Notes under the pieces: generated by a model
What the model was told of the DNA's origin: nothing
The model's database searches: none
What the model saw: the letters and a program-made list of their open reading frames with translations, nothing else
In this document: positions 1 through 8,722 of the stretch, piece by piece
How the letters are laid out: the number at the start of each line of letters is the position of its first letter
Position numbering within the stretch: the first letter of the stretch is position 1
Position numbers and translations under genes: made by a program
Assembly: GCA_964424585.1 (NCBI GenBank)
Contig: CAYRJD010000081.1
Coordinates: 1-64,000 of the forward strand
Source of the DNA: CAYRJD01 sp964424585
GTDB taxonomy: Bacteria; Actinomycetota; Acidimicrobiia; Acidimicrobiales; Poriferisodalaceae
Length of the DNA stretch: 64,000 nt
Direction: 5' to 3'

Positions 1-1172
1 ACCTCGAGGTCATCGAAGCCGACGTCGTCATCAGCGCGGCAGGCATCTTCAACCCGCCGATCCGCCCCAACATCGACGGCCTCGAAAGCTGGGACGGCGA
101 GCTGTGGCACACCGCCCGCTGGCCAGACGACGCCGACGTCACCAACAAGCACGTTGCCATCATCGGCAACGGTGCCAGCTGCATGCAGACCGCGCCAGAG
201 ATCCAAAACGACGTCGCCAGCCTCACCATCTACCAGCGCTCAAACCACTGGGCGGCGCCGTTCGACCAGTTCCGCAAGCCAGTGCCCGAACCGATGCGGC
301 TGCTGTTTCGCGAGGTGCCGCTGTATCGAGCGTGGTATCGGGTGCGCCTCGGCTGGACGTTCAACGACCGCGTCCACTCCGCCCTGCAGCGCGACCCAAG
401 CTGGGAGCACCCCGACCGCTCGCTCAATGCCACCAACGACGCGCACCGCGCCTACTTCACCCGCTACGTGAAAGACGAACTCGGCGACCGCGCCGACGAC
501 TTGCTCGACAAGGTGCTGCCCACCTACCCGCCGTTCGGCAAACGCATGCTGATGGACAACGGCTGGTACCGCATGCTGCGCAACCCCAAGGTCGAACTCG
601 TCGACGACCGCATCGAGCGCATCACGCCCGACGCCATCGTCACCGCGGACGGCACCGAGCGCGCCGCCGACGCGCTCGTGCTCGCCACCGGCTTCGACGT
701 GCTGCGCTTCATCACCACGTACGAAGCCATCGGCCGCAGCGGACGCACCCTGCGCGAGCACTGGGACGACGACAACGCCAGCGCGTACCTCGGCACCGCG
801 GTGCCCGACTTTCCCAACCTGTTCACCCTCTACGGGCCAAACCTGCAGCCCGGCCACGGCGGCAGCCTCATCTTCGTCGTCGAGATGCAGGTGCGCTACG
901 TGATGGACATGCTGCAGGCAATGTTCCGCAACGGCCTCGGCTCGGTCGAAGTGCGACCCGAGGTGCACGACCGCTACATCGACCGCGTCGACGCGGCGCA
1001 CGAGCAGATGGTGTGGAGCCACCCGGGCATGACCAACTACTACCGCAACGAGCGTGGGCGCGTCACGGTGAACTCGCCGTGGCGCAACGTCGACTTCTAT
1101 GAGATGACCAAGTCGGCCAACCTCGACGACTACATCACCGAACCAGCCCGAGCACTCACGCCAGCCAGCTAG
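1..1172 (+). CDS. Baeyer-Villiger-type flavin monooxygenase, 5' end cut off by window
   Basis: The open frame (frame 3) runs in from the window edge to a TAG at 1170-1172, so about 390 C-terminal residues are visible and the N-terminal FAD-binding GxGxxG is missing. A BVMO-type fingerprint is present near bases 84-122 as W-x-G-x-x-x-H-x-x-x-W-P, with Trp where Phe is usual. It is followed by a second Rossmann motif GNGAS near base 168, which would bind NADPH. Further on, 'LATGFD' near base 685 is the usual ATG motif of this superfamily. The family inserts oxygen next to ketones to give esters or lactones, using FAD and NADPH in the cytosol. The substrate cannot be told. The neighbouring lipid and acyl-CoA genes fit a catabolic role. 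Confidence 0.88.
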   Translation, partial: LEVIEADVVISAAGIFNPPIRPNIDGLESWDGELWHTARWPDDADVTNKHVAIIGNGASCMQTAPEIQNDVASLTIYQRSNHWAAPFDQFRKPVPEPMRLLFREVPLYRAWYRVRLGWTFNDRVHSALQRDPSWEHPDRSLNATNDAHRAYFTRYVKDELGDRADDLLDKVLPTYPPFGKRMLMDNGWYRMLRNPKVELVDDRIERITPDAIVTADGTERAADALVLATGFDVLRFITTYEAIGRSGRTLREHWDDDNASAYLGTAVPDFPNLFTLYGPNLQPGHGGSLIFVVEMQVRYVMDMLQAMFRNGLGSVEVRPEVHDRYIDRVDAAHEQMVWSHPGMTNYYRNERGRVTVNSPWRNVDFYEMTKSANLDDYITEPARALTPAS

Positions 1173-1183
1173 CCCGACCTCGG

Positions 1184-2266
1184 CTAGCTCGACGCCTTCA
1201 CGGCCTCGCCGAACGCGCCGATAGCTGCTTCGACGTCGTCGTCGGTCACGTCGAGGTGCGTCACCAGCCGCGCCTTGAGCCCGTGCCAAGAGGTCGCGAC
1301 GCCGCGCTGCGCCAGCGCCGCCTCCATCGCTTCGCCGCGCACGTGGCTGGCCTGTATCAGCGCCTCTTGGCTGCGATCGCCCGAGCCTGGGCCGTCACCA
1401 GCGTTGAGCGCGACGAACACCATGTTCGTGTCGCACGCCTGCACGGCCAGCCCGTCGATGTTGCCGAGCCCCTCTGCCAAGCGGGCCGCGTTCGCGTGGT
1501 CGTCGGCCAGCCGCTCGACGTTGTGGGTGAGCGCGTACAGTCCTGCCGCCGCGATGATGCCCGCCTGACGCATGCCGCCGCCCAGCACCTTGCGCCAGCG
1601 GTGCGCCTGGGTGATCAGCTCGGCCGAACCAGCCAGCACCGACCCGACCGGCGCGCCCAAGCCCTTCGACAAGCACAGCGACACCGAGTCGAAACCCGCC
1701 GCCATCTCAGCCAGCGACGCGCCCTGCGCGACCGCCGCGTTCGCGAGCCGCGCGCCGTCTAGGTGCGTCGCCAGGTCGCGCTCGGCGGCGAACGCCAAAA
1801 ACTCGGCGTGACCCGCCAGGCCGACCGCTCGGCCGTCGGTCGTGTTTTCCAAACAAATCAGCCGCGTGCGCGCGAAGTGATCGTCGGGCCGCTTCACCGC
1901 AGCCGCAGCCGAAGCGAGACACATCATGCCGTCAGCCAACGTCGGCACCGGCTGCGGCTGGATGCTGCCCAGCACCGCCGCACCGCCGCCTTCGTACATG
2001 TAGGTGTGCGCGTGCTCGCCGACGATGTACTCATCGCCGCGCCCGCAGTGCGACATCAGCGCCGCCAAGTTTGACTGCGTGCCGCTCGGCAGGTACAGCG
2101 CGGCCTGCTTGCGCAGCAGCTCTGCCGCGCGGTCTTGCAGCGCGTTCACCGTCGGGTCGTCGCCCCACACGTCGTCGCCGACCTTCGCGCGCGCCATCGC
2201 TTCGCGCATCGCGGGCGACGGTTGGGTGACGGTGTCTGACCTGAGGTCGATAGGGGAGGGGCTCAT
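1184..2266 (-). CDS. ltaE: low-specificity L-threonine aldolase
   Basis: The 360-residue protein has the usual length of PLP-dependent threonine aldolases, which split L-threonine or L-allo-threonine into glycine and acetaldehyde. It opens with the family-typical 'DLRSDTVTQP' and carries the PLP-lysine motif LSKGLGAPVGS with Lys201 as the Schiff-base residue. Asp170 in HLDGAR is placed to hold the PLP ring nitrogen. It starts at ATG 2266 and ends 11 bases from the convergent monooxygenase. It is transcribed in the same direction as, and just downstream of, the amidohydrolase that ends at 2280, so the two may share a transcript for amino-acid turnover. The family assignment is firm; stereospecificity is not readable. 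Confidence 0.93.
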   Translation of the reverse strand: MSPSPIDLRSDTVTQPSPAMREAMARAKVGDDVWGDDPTVNALQDRAAELLRKQAALYLPSGTQSNLAALMSHCGRGDEYIVGEHAHTYMYEGGGAAVLGSIQPQPVPTLADGMMCLASAAAAVKRPDDHFARTRLICLENTTDGRAVGLAGHAEFLAFAAERDLATHLDGARLANAAVAQGASLAEMAAGFDSVSLCLSKGLGAPVGSVLAGSAELITQAHRWRKVLGGGMRQAGIIAAAGLYALTHNVERLADDHANAARLAEGLGNIDGLAVQACDTNMVFVALNAGDGPGSGDRSQEALIQASHVRGEAMEAALAQRGVATSWHGLKARLVTHLDVTDDDVEAAIGAFGEAVKASS

Positions 2267-2279
2267 GACCGCTTGGCTA

Positions 2280-3953
2280 TCAGCCGCGGCCGTTGCGCAG
2301 CAGCTTGCCCGGCAGCTCGTCGCCGGGCGTCACCGCGTCGACGCCGTCGCGACGGATGACCGTGCCGTTCACCACAACCGCGTCGATGCCGACCGCGTCA
2401 GACACGAGCCGATCCGCACCGGCCGGCAGGTCGTTCACCCGCCGCTTTCCCAGGTGCCCGATGGCGTCCGCGTCAAACACGACCACGTCGGCGGGCTTGT
2501 TCTCAGCGAGCGTGCCCCGGTCGGCGATGCCGAACACCTCCGCAGGCCGCTGCGTCAGCATGTGCACGCCCTCTTCGAGCGTGAAGTTCGCCCGGTCACG
2601 CACGAACGTCGCCATGAACTCGGTCGAATACTTCGCGTCGCACAGCTGGCTCGCGTGCGCGCCCGCGTCTGACAGCCCGATGACCGTGTGCGGGCTGGCG
2701 AGCAGCTCGCAGATGTCGTCACGGTCGTGGTTCAGCACGTCTTGGGTGATGCGCATCTCGAGGTCAGCTTCGAGCGCTTCGTCCAAGATGTAGTCGACCG
2801 GATCGAGCCCGGCGTCGTCGGCTAGCTGCTGCACGTTGGCGCCCTCGAGCTGCGGCTTCGACGGCAGGTAGCTGATCTCGGTACGCGCCCAGCGGTCGCC
2901 GATCTTGCCGCCGTTGCCGGCCTTCTCTTTGAACTCGGTGCGCCACTGCGCGTCGGCGTAGTAGCGCTTGCGGCCGTCTAAGTCGCTCGCCGACACCGGC
3001 GCGAAGCACCGCAGCGCCTCGTAGATGAATGGTGCGGTCCAGCTCATCTCGAACTGAATGGGCTGCACCGCGACCTGCGGGTACACCGGCAAACCTCGCT
3101 CCGCAATCGCGGCGGCTTGCTCAAGCTCGGCGCGGTGCGAGCCCGGGCCACGCGCGCTGCCCAGCAACGCCGTCCAGCTGACGTGCGCGCCGGTGTTGTG
3201 CGCGATCTGCGCGAACTCGTCGTGGCTCAAGCCCCGCCCGACCGTCGCTTGCATCACGCCGCTCACGTCGCCCAGCGCGTTCGCGATCTCGATGATCTCA
3301 TCGGTCGTGGCAGCCCGCGACGGTACCGGACGACCCTCATACCCGACGTGCGTCGGTGCCTTCGACGTGGCGAAACCCAGCGCGCCCGCGCCGAGCGCCT
3401 CAACCACGATGGCCCGCTGCGCGGCGACTTCTTCTGGCGTGGCCTCACGCTCGGTCGCTTCGTCGCCCATCACCCACGTGCGCACCGCGGTGTGACCGAC
3501 CAGCGCCGCCATGTTGACGGCCGAGCCGTTGGCTTCGAGCGCGTCGAGGTATTGCGGGAACGTCTCGAAACCCCAGTCGCCCAGACCCGCTCGCAGCGCG
3601 TCGACGCTCATGCCTTCCACGTTTTCGAGGGTGCGCATGATGAGGTCGCGGTGCTCGGGCCGGGTCGGCGCGACCGAGAAGCCGCAGTTGCCCATCACGA
3701 TGGTCGTCACGCCGTGCCACGGCGAGCAGCTCACCAGCGGGTCCCACATGATCTGCGCGTCGTAGTGCGTGTGAATGTCGACGAACCCGGGCGCGACCAC
3801 TCGGCCGGTCGCGTCGATGGTCTGGGTTGCCTCGGCGGGTGCGTCGCCGAGCGCGACCACCTTCTTGTCGACGATGCCGACGTCGCCGACATACCTCGGC
3901 GCGCCGGTGCCGTCGACGATGGTGCCGCCGGTGATTTTCAGGTCGTAAGCCAC
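2280..3953 (-). CDS. N-acyl-D-amino-acid deacylase family amidohydrolase
   Basis: This is a 557-residue amidohydrolase of the D-aminoacylase type. His61-x-His63 in HTHYD is the first metal-ligand pair, and Cys90 in GNCGF is the conserved bridging cysteine of this subfamily. The C-terminal 'GTLAENKPADVVVFD' is the typical closing beta-sandwich of amidohydrolases. It would hydrolyse N-acyl-D-amino acids or a related amide in the cytosol. The start is GTG 3953 with GGAG a few bases before it; a TAGTGT -10-like box on the minus strand (3988-3993) sits back to back with the infA promoter. The downstream threonine aldolase is only 13 bases away. The exact substrate is not inferable. Confidence 0.87.
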   Translation of the reverse strand: MAYDLKITGGTIVDGTGAPRYVGDVGIVDKKVVALGDAPAEATQTIDATGRVVAPGFVDIHTHYDAQIMWDPLVSCSPWHGVTTIVMGNCGFSVAPTRPEHRDLIMRTLENVEGMSVDALRAGLGDWGFETFPQYLDALEANGSAVNMAALVGHTAVRTWVMGDEATEREATPEEVAAQRAIVVEALGAGALGFATSKAPTHVGYEGRPVPSRAATTDEIIEIANALGDVSGVMQATVGRGLSHDEFAQIAHNTGAHVSWTALLGSARGPGSHRAELEQAAAIAERGLPVYPQVAVQPIQFEMSWTAPFIYEALRCFAPVSASDLDGRKRYYADAQWRTEFKEKAGNGGKIGDRWARTEISYLPSKPQLEGANVQQLADDAGLDPVDYILDEALEADLEMRITQDVLNHDRDDICELLASPHTVIGLSDAGAHASQLCDAKYSTEFMATFVRDRANFTLEEGVHMLTQRPAEVFGIADRGTLAENKPADVVVFDADAIGHLGKRRVNDLPAGADRLVSDAVGIDAVVVNGTVIRRDGVDAVTPGDELPGKLLRNGRG

Positions 3954-3981
3954 GATGCTCCTTCGCTGGTGTGGTTGCCGC

Positions 3982-4012
3982 TTGAGACACTAGCCGCGAC
4001 AGCCGGTAGCAT
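3982..4012 (+). promoter_or_regulatory. predicted promoter of infA
   Basis: TTGAGA (3982-3987) and TAGCAT (4007-4012) are separated by 19 bases and give a plausible sigma-70-type promoter. Transcription would begin near 4019, leaving a short leader with a TAGGAAA-type ribosome site before the GTG at 4036. The position is predicted from sequence only. Confidence 0.45.
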
Positions 4013-4035
4013 TGCCCGCTGACGTTAGGAAACAC

Positions 4036-4260
4036 GTGCCAAAGACAAAAGAAGACGCAATCTTGCTCGAAGGCAAGACCATCGAAGCGCTCAAAGGCGG
4101 CAACTTCCGTATCGAGCTCGACAACGGGCACGAGGTGATGGGGCACTTGAGCGGCAAGATGCGCAAGCACCACATTCGCATCCTCCCCGGCGACCGAGTG
4201 CAAGTCGAGGTGTCGACCTACGACCTCACCCGAGGCCGCATCACCTACCGATACAAGTAG
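4036..4260 (+). CDS. infA: translation initiation factor IF-1
   Basis: This 74-residue S1/OB-fold protein matches IF-1 nearly end to end: it has the typical 'LEGKTIEAL' opening, 'HVMGHLSGKMRKHHIRI'-like core and 'DLTRGRITYRYK' close. IF-1 binds the 30S A site during initiation. An in-frame ATG at 4012 exists, but GTG 4036 gives the usual IF-1 length and has AGGAAA a few bases upstream, so it is preferred. The gene stands alone between an amidohydrolase and an enoyl-CoA hydratase instead of beside rpmJ-rpsM. It may therefore be a relocated or second copy. Confidence 0.96.
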   Translation: MPKTKEDAILLEGKTIEALKGGNFRIELDNGHEVMGHLSGKMRKHHIRILPGDRVQVEVSTYDLTRGRITYRYK

Positions 4261-4285
4261 ATCGCCACAGTAAGGGAGCAGCGCG

Positions 4286-5110
4286 ATGAGCAACGCCCAG
4301 CCGCCCAACGGCACCGTCCGCTACGAGGTGAGCGGCGACGTCGCCACCGTCACGCTCGACCGCCCCGAGTCGCTCAACTCGATGACGAACGAGCTGATGA
4401 GCGACATCTCTGCCGCGTTCGCGAACGTCGCCGCCGATGAGAACGTGCGAGCGGTCGTGCTGACCGGCGCGGGCAGAGGCTTCTGCTCGGGCGCGGACTT
4501 GCGAGGCGCCGCGCAGGGCGCTGACGCCGACGCCGAGGTTTCGGCCGCCGCGACGACCGCGTCGATGGACGACGTGTTTCACCCCGCCATCGAAGCGGTC
4601 GCGAACTCGCCGGTGCCGACGGTTGCGCGCATCAACGGCGTCGTCGCCGGCGGCGGCATCGGGCTGGCGTTGGCGTGCGACGTGGCGATCGCGGCCGACT
4701 CTGCTTTCTTCGTGGCGACGTTTGGGCCGCGCCTCGGCATCGTGCCCGACCTCGGCACCACCTGGCAGCTGCCCCAGCGCATCGGCCGGGCTAGGGCACT
4801 GGGCATGTCGTTGCTGGGCTCGCGGGTGAGCGCCACCCAAGCCGCCGAGTGGGGGCTCGTGTGGGAGTGCGTCGCCGACGACGCGCTCGACGACGCGGTT
4901 GCTGCGGTGCTCGACGTGCTGCGCCGCATGTCGCCGGCCGCGGCGACGCGCATTCGTGCGAGCATCGACGTCGCCAGCCAGCAGCCGCTCACCGCACAGC
5001 TCGACCTAGAGATGGGCCACCAAGCGGTGCTGATACCGCGCAACATGGGCGACGCCGCGGCCGCGTTCGTCGCCAAGTCTGAGCCGAGCTTCGCACCCGA
5101 CCGCTACTAG
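4286..5110 (+). CDS. enoyl-CoA hydratase/isomerase family protein
   Basis: The 274-residue crotonase-fold protein has the two oxyanion-hole regions of the family: 'GFCSGADL' near residue 70 and 'NGVVAGGGIGLALACD' near residue 117. 'GIVPDLGTTW' follows, where an acidic residue takes the catalytic position usual in PaaG-like members. It would hydrate or isomerise enoyl-CoA thioesters in beta-oxidation or a related acyl-CoA pathway. ATG 4286 is preceded by AAGGGAGC. It lies 25 bases after infA and 27 bases before an acyl-CoA dehydrogenase on the same strand, which supports a shared fatty- or branched-acyl-CoA role. Confidence 0.92.
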   Translation: MSNAQPPNGTVRYEVSGDVATVTLDRPESLNSMTNELMSDISAAFANVAADENVRAVVLTGAGRGFCSGADLRGAAQGADADAEVSAAATTASMDDVFHPAIEAVANSPVPTVARINGVVAGGGIGLALACDVAIAADSAFFVATFGPRLGIVPDLGTTWQLPQRIGRARALGMSLLGSRVSATQAAEWGLVWECVADDALDDAVAAVLDVLRRMSPAAATRIRASIDVASQQPLTAQLDLEMGHQAVLIPRNMGDAAAAFVAKSEPSFAPDRY

Positions 5111-5137
5111 TGGGGCTCGCTGCGGCAAACTGGTCTC

Positions 5138-6343
5138 ATGAGCACAACCGAACAAGCCCGCGTCGACGCCGCCATCGATGAGCTGCTAGCAGCCCACAAT
5201 CCGAAAGAGCTGTCGTATGAGGAGTTTCGCGGCGCCCAGTTCGACCACGGGCTGGCGTGGGTGCACTTCGACGAAGGCTTCGGCGGCTTAGGCGTCAGCC
5301 CGAAGCAGCAACGTCACGTCGACGAGCGGCTGAAAGCCGCTGGTGCCAAGCCCGCGCAGCCGCTCACGTTTTTCATGTTTCTCGCTGGCCCGACCATTCA
5401 CACGCACGGCAGCGACGAGGTGAAGCGGCGGTTTCTGCGGCCGATGTTCACCGGCGAAGAGCGCTGGTGCCAGCTGTTCAGCGAGCCAGGCTCGGGCAGC
5501 GACTTCGCGGGGCTCGCCACGCGAGCGGTGCCCGACGGCGACGAGTGGATCGTCAACGGGCAGAAGGTGTGGAACACGCTCGCGCATCTCGCCGACTACG
5601 GAATGCTCGTCACCCGCACCAACCCGGAGGTGCCCAAGCATCGCGGCCTCACCTACTTCGCGCTCGACATGAACGCGCCCGGCGTTGAGGTGCGGCCGCT
5701 GCGTCAGATCACCGGCGAAGCCGAGTTCAACGAGGTCTACATGACCGACGCCCGTGTGCCCGACGCGCACCGCATCGGCGACGTCGGCGACGGCTGGCGC
5801 GTCTCGCTAACCACGCTGATGAACGAGCGGGGCGCGATCGGCGGCGGCAGCGGGGGAGCGCCGCCGCAGCGAGGGTCGGGCCCGATAGGCCTGCTCACCC
5901 GACTGTGGGGCGAAACGCCCGCGCACCTGCGCAACGCCGCCCGACTCGATGAGCTGATGAAGCTGTGGGTGCGAGCCGAGGTGCTGCGGCTCACCAACAT
6001 GCGAGCCGCCGCGAACCGGCAGGCGGGCAACCCGGGCCCAGAGCTGTCAATCGGCAAGCTCGCGTTGGCCGAGCTGAACCAGTCGATGCTCACCGGCGCG
6101 GTCGACCTGATGGGCATGGCCGGGCAGGTGGGCTACGACTACACGTTCCGCCGGCCCGAAGACTTGGTCGCCGACGGCAGTTCGGGCGGCATCCAGCACG
6201 GCTTCTTGCGGGTGCGCGCCAACTCGATTGAGGGCGGCACCTCGGAGATCATGCGCAACATCTTGGGCGAGCAGGTGCTGGGGTTGCCTGGCGAGCCGCG
6301 CACCGACAAAGACGTGGCGTGGGCGGAGGTGCCTCGCAACTAG
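5138..6343 (+). CDS. acyl-CoA dehydrogenase
   Basis: This is a 401-residue flavoprotein of the acyl-CoA dehydrogenase family, oxidising acyl-CoA to enoyl-CoA with transfer of electrons to ETF. The signature 'FSEPGSGSDFAGLATRA' near residue 115 and 'NGQKVWNT' are typical of the middle beta domain. 'EGGTSEIMRNILGEQVLGLP' near the C-terminus is the family's FAD/adenine-binding close. It follows the enoyl-CoA hydratase by 27 bases, so the pair could run consecutive steps. A CAAACT box six bases before ATG 5138 could be a leaderless promoter, but a transcript from upstream is equally possible. Chain-length preference cannot be read. Confidence 0.93.
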   Translation: MSTTEQARVDAAIDELLAAHNPKELSYEEFRGAQFDHGLAWVHFDEGFGGLGVSPKQQRHVDERLKAAGAKPAQPLTFFMFLAGPTIHTHGSDEVKRRFLRPMFTGEERWCQLFSEPGSGSDFAGLATRAVPDGDEWIVNGQKVWNTLAHLADYGMLVTRTNPEVPKHRGLTYFALDMNAPGVEVRPLRQITGEAEFNEVYMTDARVPDAHRIGDVGDGWRVSLTTLMNERGAIGGGSGGAPPQRGSGPIGLLTRLWGETPAHLRNAARLDELMKLWVRAEVLRLTNMRAAANRQAGNPGPELSIGKLALAELNQSMLTGAVDLMGMAGQVGYDYTFRRPEDLVADGSSGGIQHGFLRVRANSIEGGTSEIMRNILGEQVLGLPGEPRTDKDVAWAEVPRN

Positions 6344-6376
6344 CTGCGGGCTTGACCTGACTAGTCGGCTGGCGAG

Positions 6377-7258
6377 TTAGTCGACGACCAGCTTGTAGCC
6401 GTCGCCGTCTGGCACCATCGTGCCCGCGGTCGGCGTGCCGAAGTGCGTGCCGATGACGAGCGTCTTGCCGTCGGCCCAGTCGGGAAACACCGCCAGGCGG
6501 GTGGCGCGCGCCGCGTCGGCGTCGGTGTCGAACATCGAACTCAGCGTCGGGTCGGCGAGCTGCACCGGCGTGTGCGCCATGTCGCCGGTGATGATCGCCC
6601 GCTCGCCGCCGGAGGTGACCTCGACCGACACGTGGCCCGGAGTGTGGCCCGGCGTCGACACCAGGCGCACGTCAGGTGTCAGCTCGTAGTCGACGCCAAC
6701 CATGTCGGCCAGCCCGGCGTCGTGGATGGGTGCGACTGAGTCGCCGAACACCGGATCACCGAAGAGGTCTTCGGTTGCCTCCCAGTGGTCGAACTCGACT
6801 TCGACGAACAAGTAGCGAGCGTTGGTAAACGTCGGCACCCAGTCGCCGTCGACGAGCCGCGTGTTCCAGCCGACGTGATCGACGTGTAAGTGCGTGCACA
6901 CCACGTGGGTGATCGCCTCGGGCGGGTAGCCCGCTGCCGTCATCTGGTCGAGGAACGGGCCCTGTAGCTGCGCCCACAGCGGGTTGGTGCGCTGCTTGTC
7001 GTTGCCGATGCACGTGTCGACCGCGATGCGTGCGTCGCCGCTCTCGATGACGCAGCACTGAATCTTTTGCAGCATGAACCCGTCGTCGTCGACGAAGTGC
7101 GGACGCAGCCACGGCGCCGCTTCCGCCCGAGCCAAGATGTCGCCCTTCGTCACTCCTTCAAACAAGAAGCGCGGCGACGTTTTGCTCTCGCTCTCAGCGA
7201 CCGACGTGATCTTGACGTCGCCGATCTGCCAGGTCAGCGTTTGCGGCGTCTCGCTCAC
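6377..7258 (-). CDS. metallo-beta-lactamase fold hydrolase
   Basis: The 293-residue protein carries the metal-binding motif H-L-H-V-D-H at residues 123-128. A later 'STPGHTPGHVS' and 'ITGDMAH' supply the further His and bridging Asp ligands. This fits zinc hydrolases such as lactonases, glyoxalase II-like or esterase-like enzymes, and the substrate is unknown. The start is GTG 7258, whose GTGA overlaps the stop of the upstream DinB-like gene. The open frame continues upstream only as a shadow of that gene. The pair is therefore translationally coupled and may act on the same small molecule. Confidence 0.85.
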   Translation of the reverse strand: MSETPQTLTWQIGDVKITSVAESESKTSPRFLFEGVTKGDILARAEAAPWLRPHFVDDDGFMLQKIQCCVIESGDARIAVDTCIGNDKQRTNPLWAQLQGPFLDQMTAAGYPPEAITHVVCTHLHVDHVGWNTRLVDGDWVPTFTNARYLFVEVEFDHWEATEDLFGDPVFGDSVAPIHDAGLADMVGVDYELTPDVRLVSTPGHTPGHVSVEVTSGGERAIITGDMAHTPVQLADPTLSSMFDTDADAARATRLAVFPDWADGKTLVIGTHFGTPTAGTMVPDGDGYKLVVD

Positions 7259-7809
7259 GGCTGCCGCCCGACGAACGCCAAGAAGCGGTCGACCACGTCC
7301 GCGTCGGCCGCAACGCTCGCCTCGTCGCCGATCAGGCCGTTCTTGCGCAGCACCGGCGCGAGCGCGGTGGCGCGCTCGAGGCTCTGCTGCGCTAGGTCGG
7401 TCGGCAGGTGCGACGCGACACCGGTGACGCTGCCGACATCGAAGGCGTGGGTGAGTGGGTCCCAGATGACGTAGCCCACCAGCCCGTCGAGCGTCATCTC
7501 GCCGAACCACCACTTGCCCTCTTTGTCGAGGTGAGGCGAGGTGTCTATCGCTTCGAGCACGCCGTCGCGGGTGGTGATCCACCGAGCGAGCGGGTCGCCG
7601 GTGACCTGCGCGTTTTCGGGGAACACCCGCTCGCCGGTGTTGAGCAGCTGCGCGAGCGCGTCGAGCACGCCGCACTGGTGCCCCAGCACGTCGAGCACGC
7701 TCCAGCCGTCACACGGCGAGGGCGTGCTCCACGCGTCTTGCGGGACGCGCTTGACGACCGCGTCGAAGGTGTATATGGCTCGGGTGAGAGCCCGGGTGTT
7801 TTCGCTCAT
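7255..7809 (-). CDS. TIGR03086/DinB-like metal-binding family protein
   Basis: The 184-residue protein matches the actinobacterial family with a mycothiol-dependent-isomerase/DinB-type four-helix fold. The N-terminal 'TPSPCDGWSVLDVLGHQ' (near residues 29-45) is its hallmark, including the conserved His that would be a metal ligand. Members are thought to act in thiol- or metal-dependent small-molecule chemistry, but most are untested. ATG 7809 is preceded by GGAGA. The stop overlaps the start of the metallo-beta-lactamase gene by four bases. A 19-bp direct repeat lies just upstream and could be a control site. Confidence 0.75.
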   Translation of the reverse strand: MSENTRALTRAIYTFDAVVKRVPQDAWSTPSPCDGWSVLDVLGHQCGVLDALAQLLNTGERVFPENAQVTGDPLARWITTRDGVLEAIDTSPHLDKEGKWWFGEMTLDGLVGYVIWDPLTHAFDVGSVTGVASHLPTDLAQQSLERATALAPVLRKNGLIGDEASVAADADVVDRFLAFVGRQP

Positions 7810-7827
7810 TGAGCAGTCTCCTTGTGT

Positions 7828-7884
7828 GGGAACAGATAGAGGGTTTGGGAACAGATAGAGGGTTTGAGAACGAGTAGAGGGTGC
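7828..7884. repeat. 19-bp tandem repeat upstream of the TIGR03086 gene
   Basis: Two identical 19-bp units (7828-7846 and 7847-7865), each reading GGGAACAGATAGAGGGTTT on the plus strand, are followed by a third degenerate copy to about 7884. They fill the gap between the VOC gene (ends 7904) and the start at 7809, about 20 bases before that start codon. Spacing of nearly two helical turns would suit repeated binding of a regulator, which is inference. Confidence 0.8.
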
Positions 7885-7903
7885 GCGAAGCAGCGCGGGG
7901 CGG

Positions 7904-8683
7904 CTAGTCGACCAGGTTGACGCGCAGCCCGCCGAGCATCACCTGGCTGTCGCCCGCGGCGCAGCCGCGCTGGGTGGCGGCCGCCATCACCGCGTCGCGT
8001 CTCGCCGCGCGCACGTCGATGCCGCCCAGGCCTTCGCCGCGTCCGTCGGCGTCGGGCACGAACCGCAGCGTCGCGTTGTCGAGCTCGACGGTCGGGTTGC
8101 CGTCGTCGTCGGACGTCAAGTCGATCTGCGCGATCTGCGCCCACCGCTCAGCGAGGCGCTGCGGCTCGGGCGACTGCAGCTCGGCAGCGGTGATGGCGCT
8201 GACGGTGTCGGTGTTGACGTACGGCTCCCAGTAGCTGCCCGCCGGCCACCACGGGCCGCCGACGCGATCGGCGCCCGGCTCGATCATCTGATCCATCTCG
8301 AAGAACGAGCCGCCGGTGTCGGCGGGATGCAGCTGCATGCCGCGAAAGCCCTCAGCGGCGTGGTCGAGCTCGTGCGCGAGTCGCACGCCGAGGCTGTCGA
8401 CGTGCGCCCGGCGCGCGTCGACGTCGTCGACCTGGGTGATCACCATGTAGCCGGTGTCACCCCCGCGGCGAGCCTGGTAGCGCCCCGCGGCGGTGTCGGG
8501 CCCGGTCGGCGTGACGCACTCGATGAACTGCGTGCCGACCGGCCACAGCACGTTCTTGAGCCCGAAGATGCCGACCCCCGGGTCGGTGTGACACGGCTCG
8601 ACGCCGAGCACCGCTTGGATGTCGGCGGCGGTCTTTGTTAGGTCGGCCGTGGTGACCGCTATCTGTCTGAGACGAATCCACAT
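7904..8683 (-). CDS. VOC superfamily (glyoxalase-like) protein
   Basis: This 259-residue protein has the repeated beta-alpha-beta-beta-beta pattern of vicinal-oxygen-chelate proteins: an N-terminal module starting 'IRLRQIAVTTADL' and a second half with 'PWWPAGSYWEPYV'. 'GGSFFEMDQM' near residue 126 carries a Glu typical of a VOC metal site. Members include glyoxalases, dioxygenases and sequestering resistance proteins, so the exact job is open. ATG 8683 is preceded by TAGGGT with six bases between, a leaderless-type promoter. It may be co-transcribed with the two genes that follow it. Confidence 0.75.
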   Translation of the reverse strand: MWIRLRQIAVTTADLTKTAADIQAVLGVEPCHTDPGVGIFGLKNVLWPVGTQFIECVTPTGPDTAAGRYQARRGGDTGYMVITQVDDVDARRAHVDSLGVRLAHELDHAAEGFRGMQLHPADTGGSFFEMDQMIEPGADRVGGPWWPAGSYWEPYVNTDTVSAITAAELQSPEPQRLAERWAQIAQIDLTSDDDGNPTVELDNATLRFVPDADGRGEGLGGIDVRAARRDAVMAAATQRGCAAGDSQVMLGGLRVNLVD

Positions 8684-8722
8684 AGGCGCACCCTAAAGCA
8701 AGGGTGAGACATCGTGCCGAAC

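Noticed and set aside
3117..4022. Arginine-rich 301-codon plus-strand frame
   Set aside because: It is a shadow of the D-aminoacylase-like gene on the other strand, which has clear active-site motifs.
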